Below, in pieces: positions 31,525 through 41,748 of a stretch of 64,000 nucleotides of DNA (within the stretch, counting starts at the first letter, position 1; each line of letters starts with the position of its first letter). The notes below the pieces were generated by a model, which worked only from the letters and a program-made list of their open reading frames with translations, did not search any database and was not told the DNA's origin. The stretch covers positions 186,001 through 250,000 of the forward strand of contig JANBVO010000048.1 in the NCBI GenBank assembly GCA_030052745.1. Reading direction: 5' to 3'. A program made the position numbers and the translations under genes. This DNA comes from Pleurostoma richardsiae (lineage: Eukaryota > Ascomycota > Sordariomycetes > Calosphaeriales > Pleurostomataceae).

Positions 31525-33702
31525 CTATCTAGGCCCCCGGAGGATCTCCATGAGGCCAATGCCAGGTCTGTTTCGGCGGAGGACCCTAACAACGTGCTCG
31601 ACAGCATCTGCCGACACCATTGTGAGCCCACCGGTGAGGTATTCGCCACTGTGCCGGTCTCTAAAAATCCCGAACTGCAGGGCGTAGAGCTTATCCACCC
31701 GCAGTTTCTCCAACTGGCGCCAAGCGTCAAGGTAGGGGCAGCAATTGCCCAAGAACCGCCGGGAGGAGAGGTGTATCAGCCGCAGTCTGGCGTTATCGCT
31801 GTCATCATCCACGATGTCTCCGTCGATATCTATGCCGCAAAAGCAAAATTCGGTCAAGTTGAAGAAATAGGCGTGCAGTAGGCACCGCTCCACCTGTAGG
31901 ACCTCGCCGGGTGACAGCGGGGCCTCTAAGTGCCAGTGTGCCGCGTTTCCCGCTATCTGTAAATCCGTCTCAAGGGTCGTGATCAGCTGGAACGCCTCGG
32001 CAAAGTAGCGTTCTCTCACTATTACTGGATCATCTCTGCGAGTCTTTGCTCGCACGCGCCGCTCGTAGTAGACTAGGGCGGTCCAGAGCGCACCCCTGCT
32101 AGAGTGGCCCCTTAGCACGCCCTCTGCGGCGCCCTCGACTGCCTCACTGAGGTCGAGTGGAGGGTCACCTGCAGGCCCTGCCTCCTCGAGCTCGTCTTTG
32201 GGACATATCAGCATGTCCACCTTGACACGGAGGACCGCGACCATGCGGATCAGCGTCTTGGCTACACGGAGCGACATGTCTTCAATCTCAGTAATTAACG
32301 CGAACAGAAGCGCGGGTCCAAACTCTTGGACCATCTGCAGCGCCCTGAACACTCTCAACCCGAAGCCGGGCGTCAACTCATACCCGTCCGGCCCAGTAAC
32401 GACGCATCGTAGCTCCGCGAGCTGGCGCCGGGTTTCTAATGCCGCCTCTAGGCACGTTGTGGTCTCCTCGACCGGGACATCGGCGAGTCGGCGGCCCGGC
32501 CAGTACGCTATAGCCTCGAAGACCAGCTCCATCAGATCGCGCGTCGCGGCCCACGAGTGAGGCCTCTGCAGCCGATCATCTGGCCAGGCCGCAAAGACGA
32601 CAGTTCTCGTGGCATGAAATTCTGGGTTGTTCCATGCCGGGCGCGGTAATGCCAGGTACGCCCTCGTGTTTTCGAGCTCCTGCTCGGACCGGGTCACAGT
32701 AGTCAGGACTGGCTGCCTTAGCACGGTGTCCCATTCGTGCGCCTCCATATCCGCCGACACGATGATATCTATCGGCCTGCAAAGCGGGTACATCAGGCCC
32801 AGCCCGACATCCGTTTGCATGTAACCTACCCCAGCCCCGAACCTCATCATGTTCGCGATATTTTCGTGCGAAAACAAATCCAGTTGGAGATTCTCTAGCT
32901 GGAGTAGCTCACATCCACGCATTTCGTCTCTGTGTGCCTGACAGATGATGAACGCGGCGATGTGCTTACCTCTGCTGACAGCAAGAGATGCCCGTGCCTC
33001 AACGGCCGCGTCATACAGCTGACGAAACGACACCACCCGCGATTCGTGGTCAGTACTTGTTACAACCTCCTTATATTCGCAGCGGGCGACCGCCTCGGCT
33101 GGGCCAAATTCTCCCGCTTCCCCGCCTCCCAGGCAGATATGCGTTCCGAAGCTCGCCCGCATGAGGTCACCCCAGAACGATCGGTGGCGCAGCGTGGACA
33201 GTATTATGAGGTTGATAGACAGATCCTCAGGGCTGCCGCCCTCGTGTACCCTCGCCTGCGCCCAGTCGGCAAGCACACCCATGCAGAGCGCGACATTTGC
33301 ATCGTACAGCGCGGCATGTGGGTCGAGTATAACGACGAGGCGGCGGCTCAGCCGCATCTGCCGAACGAGCCGCTTGAGAAGCCTGAAGGTCATGACCTTA
33401 GTCGACCCTGCAGCCGCCCTTGCTTGGGCATAATAGCCGCAACGAAAATTCGCCTGCAGATTCAACTCGAAGACGATGCATTCGAACTCCCTCGGGAGTG
33501 CGATAATCACTTCAAACGGCCTTGTAGCCTTCGCGACCTCGCCCATGACGACGCTCGCGATTTCTGTTCTCGACCAGATGCCCGGCCGGCAGACAATGTC
33601 CATCGACATGACGCCGCCTCTGGCAAGGCGGAAGTTAAACCGCCTGCCGTCTTGCATCGACGGCTGTCCGTGCCCTTGTGGCAAGCCCTGTCCTGTATCC
33701 AT
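31525..33702 (-). CDS. DEAH-helicase-like protein lacking catalytic motifs
   Basis: Single exon of 725 aa. By eye the order of blocks follows a DEAH-box RNA helicase: TKVMTFRLLKRLVRQ where helicases have a T-x-G-x-LLR motif Ib, then VVILDPHAALYDANVAL in place of motif II (DPHA instead of DEAH), LIILSTLRHRSFWGDL in place of motif III (SAT changed to ST), KHIAAFIICQAHRDEM like motif IV, VGYMQTDVGLGLMYP like motif V, and SEQELENTRAYLAL where the arginine-finger motif VI should be. No GKT Walker A is present near the N-terminus. A helicase-associated-like helical region follows (ADVPVEE to LIRMVAVL). Family assignment is inference from pattern, not a search. ATP hydrolysis looks unlikely, suggesting a structural or binding role. 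It lies among the knuckle genes and shares a promoter motif with one. Confidence 0.6.
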   Translation of the reverse strand: MDTGQGLPQGHGQPSMQDGRRFNFRLARGGVMSMDIVCRPGIWSRTEIASVVMGEVAKATRPFEVIIALPREFECIVFELNLQANFRCGYYAQARAAAGSTKVMTFRLLKRLVRQMRLSRRLVVILDPHAALYDANVALCMGVLADWAQARVHEGGSPEDLSINLIILSTLRHRSFWGDLMRASFGTHICLGGGEAGEFGPAEAVARCEYKEVVTSTDHESRVVSFRQLYDAAVEARASLAVSRGKHIAAFIICQAHRDEMRGCELLQLENLQLDLFSHENIANMMRFGAGVGYMQTDVGLGLMYPLCRPIDIIVSADMEAHEWDTVLRQPVLTTVTRSEQELENTRAYLALPRPAWNNPEFHATRTVVFAAWPDDRLQRPHSWAATRDLMELVFEAIAYWPGRRLADVPVEETTTCLEAALETRRQLAELRCVVTGPDGYELTPGFGLRVFRALQMVQEFGPALLFALITEIEDMSLRVAKTLIRMVAVLRVKVDMLICPKDELEEAGPAGDPPLDLSEAVEGAAEGVLRGHSSRGALWTALVYYERRVRAKTRRDDPVIVRERYFAEAFQLITTLETDLQIAGNAAHWHLEAPLSPGEVLQVERCLLHAYFFNLTEFCFCGIDIDGDIVDDDSDNARLRLIHLSSRRFLGNCCPYLDAWRQLEKLRVDKLYALQFGIFRDRHSGEYLTGGLTMVSADAVEHVVRVLRRNRPGIGLMEILRGPR

Positions 33703-33960
33703 GGTTTAAGGTGCGCCTCAGAAAGTCAAATCAGGTTGCGAAACGAAAATATGGAGTGGAGGGGGATGAAGTGAGGCTGGGGAAAGGGAGAGTGGAGGGT
33801 GGAGAGAGTCAGGTTGCAAAGATAAAGGCTGGAGGGACTTGGGCGCTTGCCTGAACTGAGGAAGGTGCCGGTAAGGTGAGGGCGTGAGGCAAGGTCAGGG
33901 AAGGTACTACCTCCCTATCCAGGTACCTAAGTACCTAGGTGAGTTTAGATGAGGGTCGTG
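33703..33960. promoter_or_regulatory. Promoter of the helicase-like gene, with TACCTAGGTGAG motif
   Basis: 33920-33941 holds AGGTACCTAAGTACCTAGG followed by TGAG, about 218-240 bp upstream of the ATG at 33702. The same element occurs at the same distance before knuckle gene 1. Confidence 0.55.
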
Positions 33961-35283
33961 ATGCAACTCCCATGTGCTCCCTCGACAAGACAGGTTGCTG
34001 GCAGCAGTAGACGGCACCAGCAGCCAGTCACCTGTCAACGCCCCCGCGGCTCGTGGATACACATCACCAACTCGCGGGTGTCGCATGCCCCTCCCATCCA
34101 CCATCTGGTGCCGTCCCCATCATTACAGGGACACGTTCTCACATGAAAACGCGAGACAACAAGAGACACAGGATCAAGGCTGCCAGAGGAAGCCTGGCGA
34201 CAAGGTATGCCCACGTGGTTCGCGACGTCTGGGCCTCCTGGTACGACGATAAAGTTGGATACGGACGGCATTCGGCTCCCAACGAAGGTGTCCCGTTCCT
34301 TGATCGACTGTAGTGGAAGGATTACTGTAAGATGCGACTCGAAGTTGGCTTACCAAGTCCAGCCGCGGGAGATGCTGGCTAAACAAGCCCCGAAGACGAG
34401 GGGACAGCTACAAGAGCATTGCGGAGTGCCAACGCGGGCCTTCTCGAAATCTCATAAATACGATGTGGGCGAGGTGTGCAACTAATATCTGCTCGCAGAA
34501 CAGGGACTACCCACAAGACAGGAGGAAGAGAATCATGGCAGCTACCCAACCCACTGAGCTCATGCGAAAGCAGACCAACTCATACCACAATTCCACCATC
34601 GAGCGATTTAGGTAGCGGGAAGCCCCAGCCAATGACTACTACAGAGGCATGACAACCTCCTCCAACAGCTTCCCCAAAGCTTTTCTAGCTGAAGCTGCAG
34701 TCAGTTATGCCTCTGACGCCCCTTTGACAGCTTTAGTAGAGTCTATAATGATGATTTTCGGCGAGTGTCACCCACGCAGACCGCCATTACACAAAGAAAG
34801 CGGAGCAGCTTCTGCCATCCATCCATCCATCCATCCATCGAGAGTGCGATCCTGGTGCTGAGTGACCATTCCTCCTTGAAGTTGTCTAGCCTAGGGTAGC
34901 CCGTGATAGAGTCAACCTGAGTGTGCTGAGGTAGAAACCACTCGAGAAAGCTCGATGTCATCCTATGGTGCAGTGGCCGATCTTCCCGCTGCCATCTTGA
35001 ATCTCTGACTATGGGGCAGGTGCCGTGCAGGACGACAGTGGGCACGGGAGTCTGCTACACCCTGAGGCATCACTCTCACATCGGCTCTGCAACGCATCTG
35101 CCTAAGGTACTTTATTATTTTATTTTCGCCCGCGTCGCCCTCACCTCGCGAAAACTCTCCCACAACACAGGAGACCACACCACCCCATCTCTTTTCGCGA
35201 CATCCACCTCGACCCCATCGACAAAACCATCGCGATTTTGTAGCGCTTTCTTCCCCGGAAGAGACACGAAAATCGGAGAAGCA
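33961..35283. other. Intergenic, no firm gene
   Basis: About 1.3 kb. Frames around 34050-34490 are unrecognised. It contains a CCAT microsatellite (separate entry). An open frame from 35011 runs into knuckle gene 3, but its 91 codons upstream of 35284 have leader-like composition and are left out of the gene. Confidence 0.45.
34815..34838. repeat. (CCAT)n microsatellite
   Basis: Six tandem copies of CCAT. Possible strain marker; no other role. Confidence 0.9.
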
Positions 35284-36798
35284 ATGGAGAGAGAAAACCC
35301 GGGCAAGGACGGGCGCAGCATCTCCTGGGAGGAGTACGCGCAGAGAGAAGTCGAGGGGAGCCGTGGCACCTCCAGGAAGGACACCCGGCTGACCAACCGT
35401 GGCAACTCCGGCGAGGAGACCCTGCAGGACAACCGCGGCAGCTTCGCGCAGGAGGACGCGGAGATGGCCAAGGGCAAGAGACCCCGAGAGGTCGATGAGG
35501 TAGAGGAGGGAGAGGTGACGAGCTCCGAGGAGCAGCGCCTCGCCAAGTCATCGCGCATGGCAGCCGACCAAGCCCCCGGCAGATCCTCATTGAGGCCTGA
35601 CGGGACGGTGCAGTGGGGAGGGCTCAAGTGCAAGATGGTCGACCTTGGGACGGTGAGGCCGTCGAACATGTTCCTCGCTCGGAAGACCAATATGCCGTCG
35701 CTGGTCCCGTGCGGCCTGGGCTCACGGTCAACGGATCGAGGGATCGTGAACGAGGTCTACGGCTATGTGAGTGAGACAGGAAGTCGGTCCATGGCCGCAG
35801 TCAATGTCGAGAAGAACGTCTTCAAGGACGCGACCAGTCTGGCGGACTGGGAGATGAATGACATGCCCGAGGGCACACTGACGACCATGACGGTGCTGTA
35901 CGAGGCTCCAACAAACACTGGCGCGATGGCCCAGTTGAGGAGGCTTCGGAGATTGAGGAGGAGCGACGGGGTGTCACAGCGGCCGCGAGCCCTTGAGAGC
36001 GTCGAGCAGGCAGAGGCGCGCGACAAGTGCGCGAACTGCGGTCGAGCAGACCACGAGCTGGCAGATTGCGTTGGGCCCCCGCAGAACCGAGGGTACTTCA
36101 TCGGTTGCCCGGCTTGCAACAACCAGCGCCACTTCCCGGACGAGTGTGGAGTGGTCAACGCCATGACTTCCGAGGAGAAGTGGGATCTGTTTATCCGGTG
36201 TCGGGCCCAGAAGCCGTCTTTCCCGACGCGGCAGGGCTGGCTGGCTCTGGCACGAGAGCACCCGGACGACGAGCTAGGGTATCCACTCTCGATGGAGTTC
36301 GTGGCGAGAGAATGGGCGGCGAAGAAGTTATGGGAGGATCATAACTACGGAGCGCCCGCTGGGCCGCAGCTGGAGCGAGATCCGGCGACGGAGACACTGG
36401 CAATCACAGAGGAGTCTGTGAAGGAGGGTTGCATCAAGGTCGCTTTCGAGCCGAGCAAGCGGGATATGCAAGGCCAAATCCTACACGCGGGCACCACCGT
36501 GTACATGGATCGTATGTTGAGAGATCTCGAGGCGCAGAAGAGACAGGCGCAGAACAGCGAGGGCCAGTCCATGGCGGACGCACCCTCGGGCTCGGGCCTG
36601 GCCATGTCTGCCTGGGCAAGGCGCCCAGGAGCACAGCATCCAGGTGCCAACCGAGCCGGTCCTTCGTCTACAGGACCATGGATGTCGAGCCTCGACGGCC
36701 GGCAGCAGAACGCGCGCTTGAGAGATGTCTCGAGCATGGACGAGATTGCGGCCCAGTTGAGCGGCTGTCTGGATGCGGACACGGAAATGCAGGAGTAG
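35284..36798 (+). CDS. Double CCHC zinc-knuckle protein, family member 3 (unknown function)
   Basis: Single exon, 504 aa from the ATG at 35284; the frame is open upstream but the leader is not protein-like and 35284 matches the start position style of the paralogues. Residues 1-95 are highly charged and disordered, with a KRPRE basic patch. Knuckles are at Cys249-Cys262 and Cys275-Cys288 with the same CVGPP...GY...GCPAC linker as the others, followed by RCRAQKP, HPDDELGYPLSMEFV, REWAAKKLW and ERDPATE. A pre-knuckle segment (residues 105-215) is longer than in members 1 and 2. The tail contains Gly/Ala/Ser-rich sequence and ends acidic. High GC and strongly biased third positions, unlike member 1, so the copies are old or have evolved at different rates. 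Function unknown. Confidence 0.84.
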   Translation: MERENPGKDGRSISWEEYAQREVEGSRGTSRKDTRLTNRGNSGEETLQDNRGSFAQEDAEMAKGKRPREVDEVEEGEVTSSEEQRLAKSSRMAADQAPGRSSLRPDGTVQWGGLKCKMVDLGTVRPSNMFLARKTNMPSLVPCGLGSRSTDRGIVNEVYGYVSETGSRSMAAVNVEKNVFKDATSLADWEMNDMPEGTLTTMTVLYEAPTNTGAMAQLRRLRRLRRSDGVSQRPRALESVEQAEARDKCANCGRADHELADCVGPPQNRGYFIGCPACNNQRHFPDECGVVNAMTSEEKWDLFIRCRAQKPSFPTRQGWLALAREHPDDELGYPLSMEFVAREWAAKKLWEDHNYGAPAGPQLERDPATETLAITEESVKEGCIKVAFEPSKRDMQGQILHAGTTVYMDRMLRDLEAQKRQAQNSEGQSMADAPSGSGLAMSAWARRPGAQHPGANRAGPSSTGPWMSSLDGRQQNARLRDVSSMDEIAAQLSGCLDADTEMQE

Positions 36799-37260
36799 GC
36801 TGCTCTCCCGCACGGAGACGAAACGCCACTGCGGTGGTAGGACTACGGTCCGTTGAGCACAACGTTGTGCCTGTTTCAATAGGAAATTGAGAATGATTAC
36901 CTGTCGACCTTTAGCCTACACTTACCCGAAGCTCCCCGTGACCGCCTGTGACTGGTCGTATGTCTTCTTCCCCGCCTGAAATGCCAATCGACGTGACTCT
37001 TCTTTTCCCACTCCGGCCGGTCTGCTACCGTTGTAGTTGTTGCAGTGGGTGCCACAACTGCCAAGTCCCTTGTATATCGTTCACACCCATGGCATCAGGT
37101 TGGTATTGTAGGACTCTACTACTCAGAAAGCTTCATGTCGGCCACTAGCACATACGAGAATTTCATTGAGCCTTACACCGAGAGGCCGCCGAGACGGGTT
37201 CTTGAGTGCGCCAGACCCCTCCGTGACTCTAATCCATGGCGGCCTCCTGTGCACACATGA
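36799..37260. other. Intergenic, no gene seen
   Basis: Between knuckle gene 3 and the palindromic satellite. No coding frame with support. Confidence 0.5.
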
Positions 37261-38400
37261 CAGCTCCATGACGAGGGCCGCCGTCAAGCCTTTCAGGTAG
37301 ATAAATAAGCCGCCATGGGGCCGATTTATATAGGAAAATGATCGCCATGAACTGAAGTCATGGCGGCCCTATTCCTACCTAAAAACCCTTCATGGCGGAG
37401 GCCGCCATGAGGCCGATTTGTATGGGGAAAAGGCCTCCATCAACTAAATTCATGGCGGCCGATTTGCCAGCTAAGAAGTGGTCATGGCGGCGTCGCCATG
37501 AGCTTTAATTTTAGGTGAGAACCAAGGCGTCATGAAAGTAGTCCATGGAGGCCATTTTACCACCTAAATACCCTTCATGACGGCTACCTCCATCGGCTTA
37601 ATTCGTGTAGGCCGTAAGGCGTCATAGCCTCAGTTCAGGCTCTCGTAAAGGCCTCGCCATGAGCTCGATTTGGGTGGGAGATAGGCCGCCATGACTTTAG
37701 TTCACGGCGGCCATTTCACCACCCAAAAACCCTTGATGGCGGCTTCCGCCATGAGCTTGATTTGGGTGGGCCGGAGGCCGCCATGAGCCCGATCTAGGTC
37801 AACTATAGGCCGCCATGAACTGCTTTCATAGCGGCCTCTAGGCCACCCAAATCAGGCCCATGGCGGCCCTCGCCATGAAGGCTTTTCAGGTGGCAAAATG
37901 ACCGCCATCAACCACTTCCATGGCGGCCTAGTTTACACCTAAATCAGGCTCATGGCGCCCTCTACTTAAGACTCGCCATGACGGCTTTTAACGTAATAAA
38001 ATGGCCGCCATGACTGTGATCCATAGCGGTCTCCAGCCCATATAAACCAAGCCCATAGCGACTTCCGCTATGAAAGCTTTTTAAGTAGTAAAATCGCTGC
38101 CATAAACTACTTTCATGACGGCCTGCCGCCTACCTTAAATGCCTTCATGGCGGCCTCCGCTATGGAGCTAATTTACATAGAAGAAAGGCCGCCATAAATC
38201 ACAGTCATGGCGGCCTTTTCTCAACCTAAAAATCCGCCATGGCGTTGTAATATTAAATTATAGTGAGGCCACCATGGAGCTGATTTGTATGGGGAAAAGA
38301 CCTTCATGAACTAGAGTCATGGCGGCCTCTGGCCCACCTAAAAAGCCTTCATGGCGGCCTTGACCCTACCTACGTCAACTCCATGGAGCTTATTTTTTTT
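37261..38400. repeat. Palindromic CATGGCGG/CCGCCATG satellite, left block
   Basis: About 1.1 kb in which CCGCCATG and its complement CATGGCGG alternate every 20-45 bp. Pairs form short hairpins around an AACT-x-AGT centre (for example GCCGCCATGAACT facing AGTCATGGCGGC), set between AGGTGGGAAAA or ATTTGGGTGGG spacers and their complements. Units are 40-90 bp and much diverged. No reading frame is kept, so this is a structural repeat, not coding DNA. It ends at a poly-T of ten. Confidence 0.85.
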
Positions 38401-39296
38401 TTAAGTAGGCTACAGGCTTATACACACTGTCGACATTTTCGGCGTCAGAAGCGACGAGTTATACGCCCATGAGGGCCACAGGAAGGTAATGCTCTACGTG
38501 ATTCGAGAGCCTAAACAACGGTAATGTTACGAGGTAGAATCGCACAACTCTGGATCAATCAGAACGTGAAAGACACTACGGGCTCCCTCACAGGGCTTTC
38601 GAGAACACATGCTGCGCGAGCTAAGAATCTACTAGCCGTGCTGTCGGACTCAGCCGCGAGCGAAGTGTCCTGAACAACTGGCGGGATCAACATCTCGGAG
38701 CGTTGTATCGTAAGTGCCTTGAGGTTACTCGTAATGCGCGGCCCGGGCGTCTGATAGATAGCAGCCATATCCTAGAAAGCCCGTCATACCCAGCCAGGAG
38801 CAACGCTACAGAGACAGCGGATCCTCCCCCCTTAGAGCGCGACCACCATAGCATCGGCGCCGGCCAGGGGACAGAATCGTAGCTGCGATTGTGCGGTGTC
38901 TGCGGCACGACCACCCGACCATCCAGGACGCAGCATGCGACAGCACATTCGCCTCCTACAGGAAGGCCTCTGCTGCGCTATCAACTCCAGAGCCTAGGTG
39001 TGCCCTCCGTCGAAGTGATCGATGATAAGCTCTGACTATGGCGTGGACTTCGTTAACACGATAGCCTTCGCGACCCTCCGCTTGCTAGGTATGCCGAACG
39101 TTCACATCCGCGTAGATTATAGAATAAAAGTGAAGGAGCCAGCAGAGTTGAAGTTCCGGCCCTCGAATGCAATCTCCATACACCAGTCGCTGTATTGGAA
39201 CGGTCTATTCCTTAAGGAGCTGAGCCGCCGTTTAGACTGACACTACGCGCGTCGGAAATGAAGAAAAGCATAAGGACCGCAAGTCGGCAAAGGAGC
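38401..39296. other. Non-repeat segment inside the palindromic satellite
   Basis: About 0.9 kb of unique-looking sequence that separates the two satellite blocks. A plus-strand frame at 39022-39240 (72 codons, ATG start, ordinary composition with a Lys/Arg/Leu-rich end) is the best coding candidate but matches nothing I know. The segment could be an insertion or the original DNA that the repeat invaded. Confidence 0.4.
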
Positions 39297-39900
39297 TCAT
39301 ATAAGTCGACTTCGTGGCGGCTTTTTAGGTGGGAAAAGGGCCGCCATGAACTGAAGTCATGGCGGCCTTTTTCCTATACAATTAGCTCCATGGCGGCCTC
39401 GCCATGAAGCCTTTAAAGGTAGTAAAATGGCCGCCATGAACTACTTTTATGACGGCCTAGCTCCTACCCAAATCGAGCCTATGGCGAGACTACCATCAAG
39501 TGCATTTATGGCGGCCATTTCACTACCTAAATCAGGCCCATGGCGGCCCTCGCCATGGAGGCTTTTAAGGTGGTAAAACCGCCGCCATCAACTGCTTTCA
39601 TGGCGACCTTTTCTCCATATAAATTAGCTCCATGGCGGCCTCGCCATGAGCTTTATTTGGGTAGGTGGCAGGCCGCCATGAACCACTTTCATGGCGGCTC
39701 TTTTCCCACCTAAAAAGTCGGCATGGCGGCCGCCGCCAATGCTGCCATGGGCTTGATTTGCATGGAGTAAAGGCTTTCATAACTCAAAGTTATGGCGGCT
39801 AACTTCCTAGCTAAAGAGCCATCATGGTGCTCCTTACTAGGATTCATTCATGGGAGCTAGCAGCTAAACTTCTAACATGAGAGGCCGTCATGGCCTCCAT
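39297..39900. repeat. Palindromic CATGGCGG/CCGCCATG satellite, right block
   Basis: Same unit as at 37261-38400. The clearest hairpin is at about 39339-39373, where GGGCCGCCATGA and TCATGGCGGCC face each other across about seven bases, extended by AAAA/TTTT. The block fades out into TCATGG-only copies near 39900. Confidence 0.85.
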
Positions 39901-40377
39901 TCATGTACAGCTCAACGTTTCTATCGTCGTCCTCGACAGGTCTAGAAGAAAAGGGAGAGGCTATCTCCAGATTGACAAGAGAGGCCCGGCCGTCAAAGCT
40001 GACAGTTACAATGACAGCTTAGTCGTCTAAGTTGTTCATCAGCGGCAACGGCCTCCGAGCTGCGGTTCCGGTACACCGCGACCTGTATGCTTACCCAGAA
40101 TACATCCTTGTTAGTTGGTAGAGTTGTCGAACTAGACTTCTGCCCGAAGGGTAATCGCGAGCTCAGAAAACTTCCATACCATCTAGTCGTTGATCGCTGA
40201 AGACGGAAAGGAAGCGGAATCCGGGCCGTCGACCGTCGGCCGAGGCGGGAGAAAGGTCTGTCAAAGGCGTTGCCACCACTTGTCATGGCTGCCAAAGGGA
40301 TGAGATGGATATGGCTGAATGTCTGTATTATTCTTTAGTATAAGGCCAGCACGACCGCCAGCGCTGGTGCAGTAGTA
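39901..40377. other. Intergenic, no gene seen
   Basis: Between the satellite and the transporter fragment. A short minus frame (39993-40295) has no recognisable feature. Confidence 0.4.
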
Positions 40378-40622
40378 CCGGTGGGCGCGTCGTCGGCCGA
40401 GGGGGGTCACGCGGCCCGCCATCGCGTCCGAGAGCTCGCCGGTCAGCCAGGCGATGAGCACCGCCTGCAGGAAGGCCAACGGCGACATGCGCATAGGCGT
40501 CTCGAGGGAGGGGAGCGTGAGCGCCTCGGTCATGACGCGGTTGGTGGCGACCGTCTTGGCAACCGCCAGGACGACGCCGGCGAGAGTGAGCAGGAAGATA
40601 TTTTTGCGCTTGGCGTTTGCAT
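40378..40622 (-). pseudogene. Fragment of a TPT/nucleotide-sugar-type transporter
   Basis: A GC-rich minus-strand stretch with two hydrophobic helices, KRKNIFLLTLAGVVLAVAKT and later SPLAFLQAVLIAWL-GEL, joined by a TNRVMTEALTLPSLE loop. This pattern is that of a helix pair in fungal triose-phosphate/nucleotide-sugar transporters. Only about 80 residues are present; a full member has about ten helices. Flanking sequence does not continue the fold. Probably a relic, possibly one exon of a gene whose other exons I cannot see. Confidence 0.45.
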
Positions 40623-41748
40623 CGTTGAACCGCTCTTGGGCTTTACATAGACACCTCAGATTGTAGACTGTGCCGGGTGTCGATGTGTGCTCTGGTCCAG
40701 AAGCGAGATCGAGGTATGAACTCGTTGTCAGCCATGGAGAAGACAATGCGATACCGATTCAGTATGTAGTAGTTAAGCGGTGCTTGTCGTCGAAGTCTCA
40801 GGATAGCCGTGAGAGCTGTGAGCGGCCTGCGTGGATTTCACATCATGGCACGTGCGTGGCTCAATCATGACAAGCAGCACGTGGCCTTGATCGTGGCATC
40901 TACGTGGCCCTCCCGTTGACTGGCCGCGCGACCTTATCCAAATCGATGCCTTCCAGTGCGGCCAGTTTTCAAAACGTGAAGAAAGTTTCCAGAGCACGTA
41001 TCGAAGATATAGATAGACACTTATCAGCAAACGGTTCGGTCTGCAACTGGGTCTTTCTATATCCCTCTTTTGGTTTGGCATGGTTCGTTTAGGGCGGGAC
41101 TTGATGGACTGATGTTCCAGAAATTCGAAGACGGGACGATCGTTGTACGAATGTGGGGTCTGTAGTCGTATGAGGACTCGCTAATGCTCCAAGCAGCAGT
41201 AAGCGACCGCCTACACCTACGCCTCTCAAGCGCGCGTCGGCCCTTGCACCATGGCAAACGTGAACACACAAATCTGCGGCAAAGAAGAGGTCTTATACTG
41301 TCGACTTAGCTGATGACTCCCTGTCGAAAGAAGGACAAGAGCGATGAGAACAAGGAGACTCAGGCCCCTCAACGACACCTGTTGAGCAGGCTGGCCATAT
41401 GGGGTTTATAGTAGAGATAACTCGTGTTGGGGAGGGTGATGTCCTTATTCACCTCAGCGAGAGCAGTATCATAACCTGTCATTGACTCCCACACAGCTAG
41501 GATCTTTATTGTTGTAACCGACATGGCGGAGTAAGGATACGAAGCCCTCGCCGACCCGGCACCGTGAAGGTCGTCCAGTCCGCAATTGGCCACAGTAGAG
41601 ATGCGTTGAGAGATGGAAAAGGGCCTCGGGACATTGAGCGCGCGAAACCGGCCAGCGAATACAGAGCTGGTAGAGACACGATTTCTCGAATTCGCGGAAA
41701 GGTCCTCTGTAGAGAGGTTGTCCGCTACTAGCGACAAACTACCACGAC
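40623..41748. other. Intergenic, no firm gene
   Basis: No supported gene. A minus-strand frame overlapping the end of the DUF6601 gene (41369-42217) is an out-of-frame shadow over most of its length. Confidence 0.45.

Noticed and set aside
35011-35283. N-terminal extension of knuckle gene 3
   Set aside because: Open by chance; composition resembles a leader, and the paralogues start with short acidic N-termini as at 35284.
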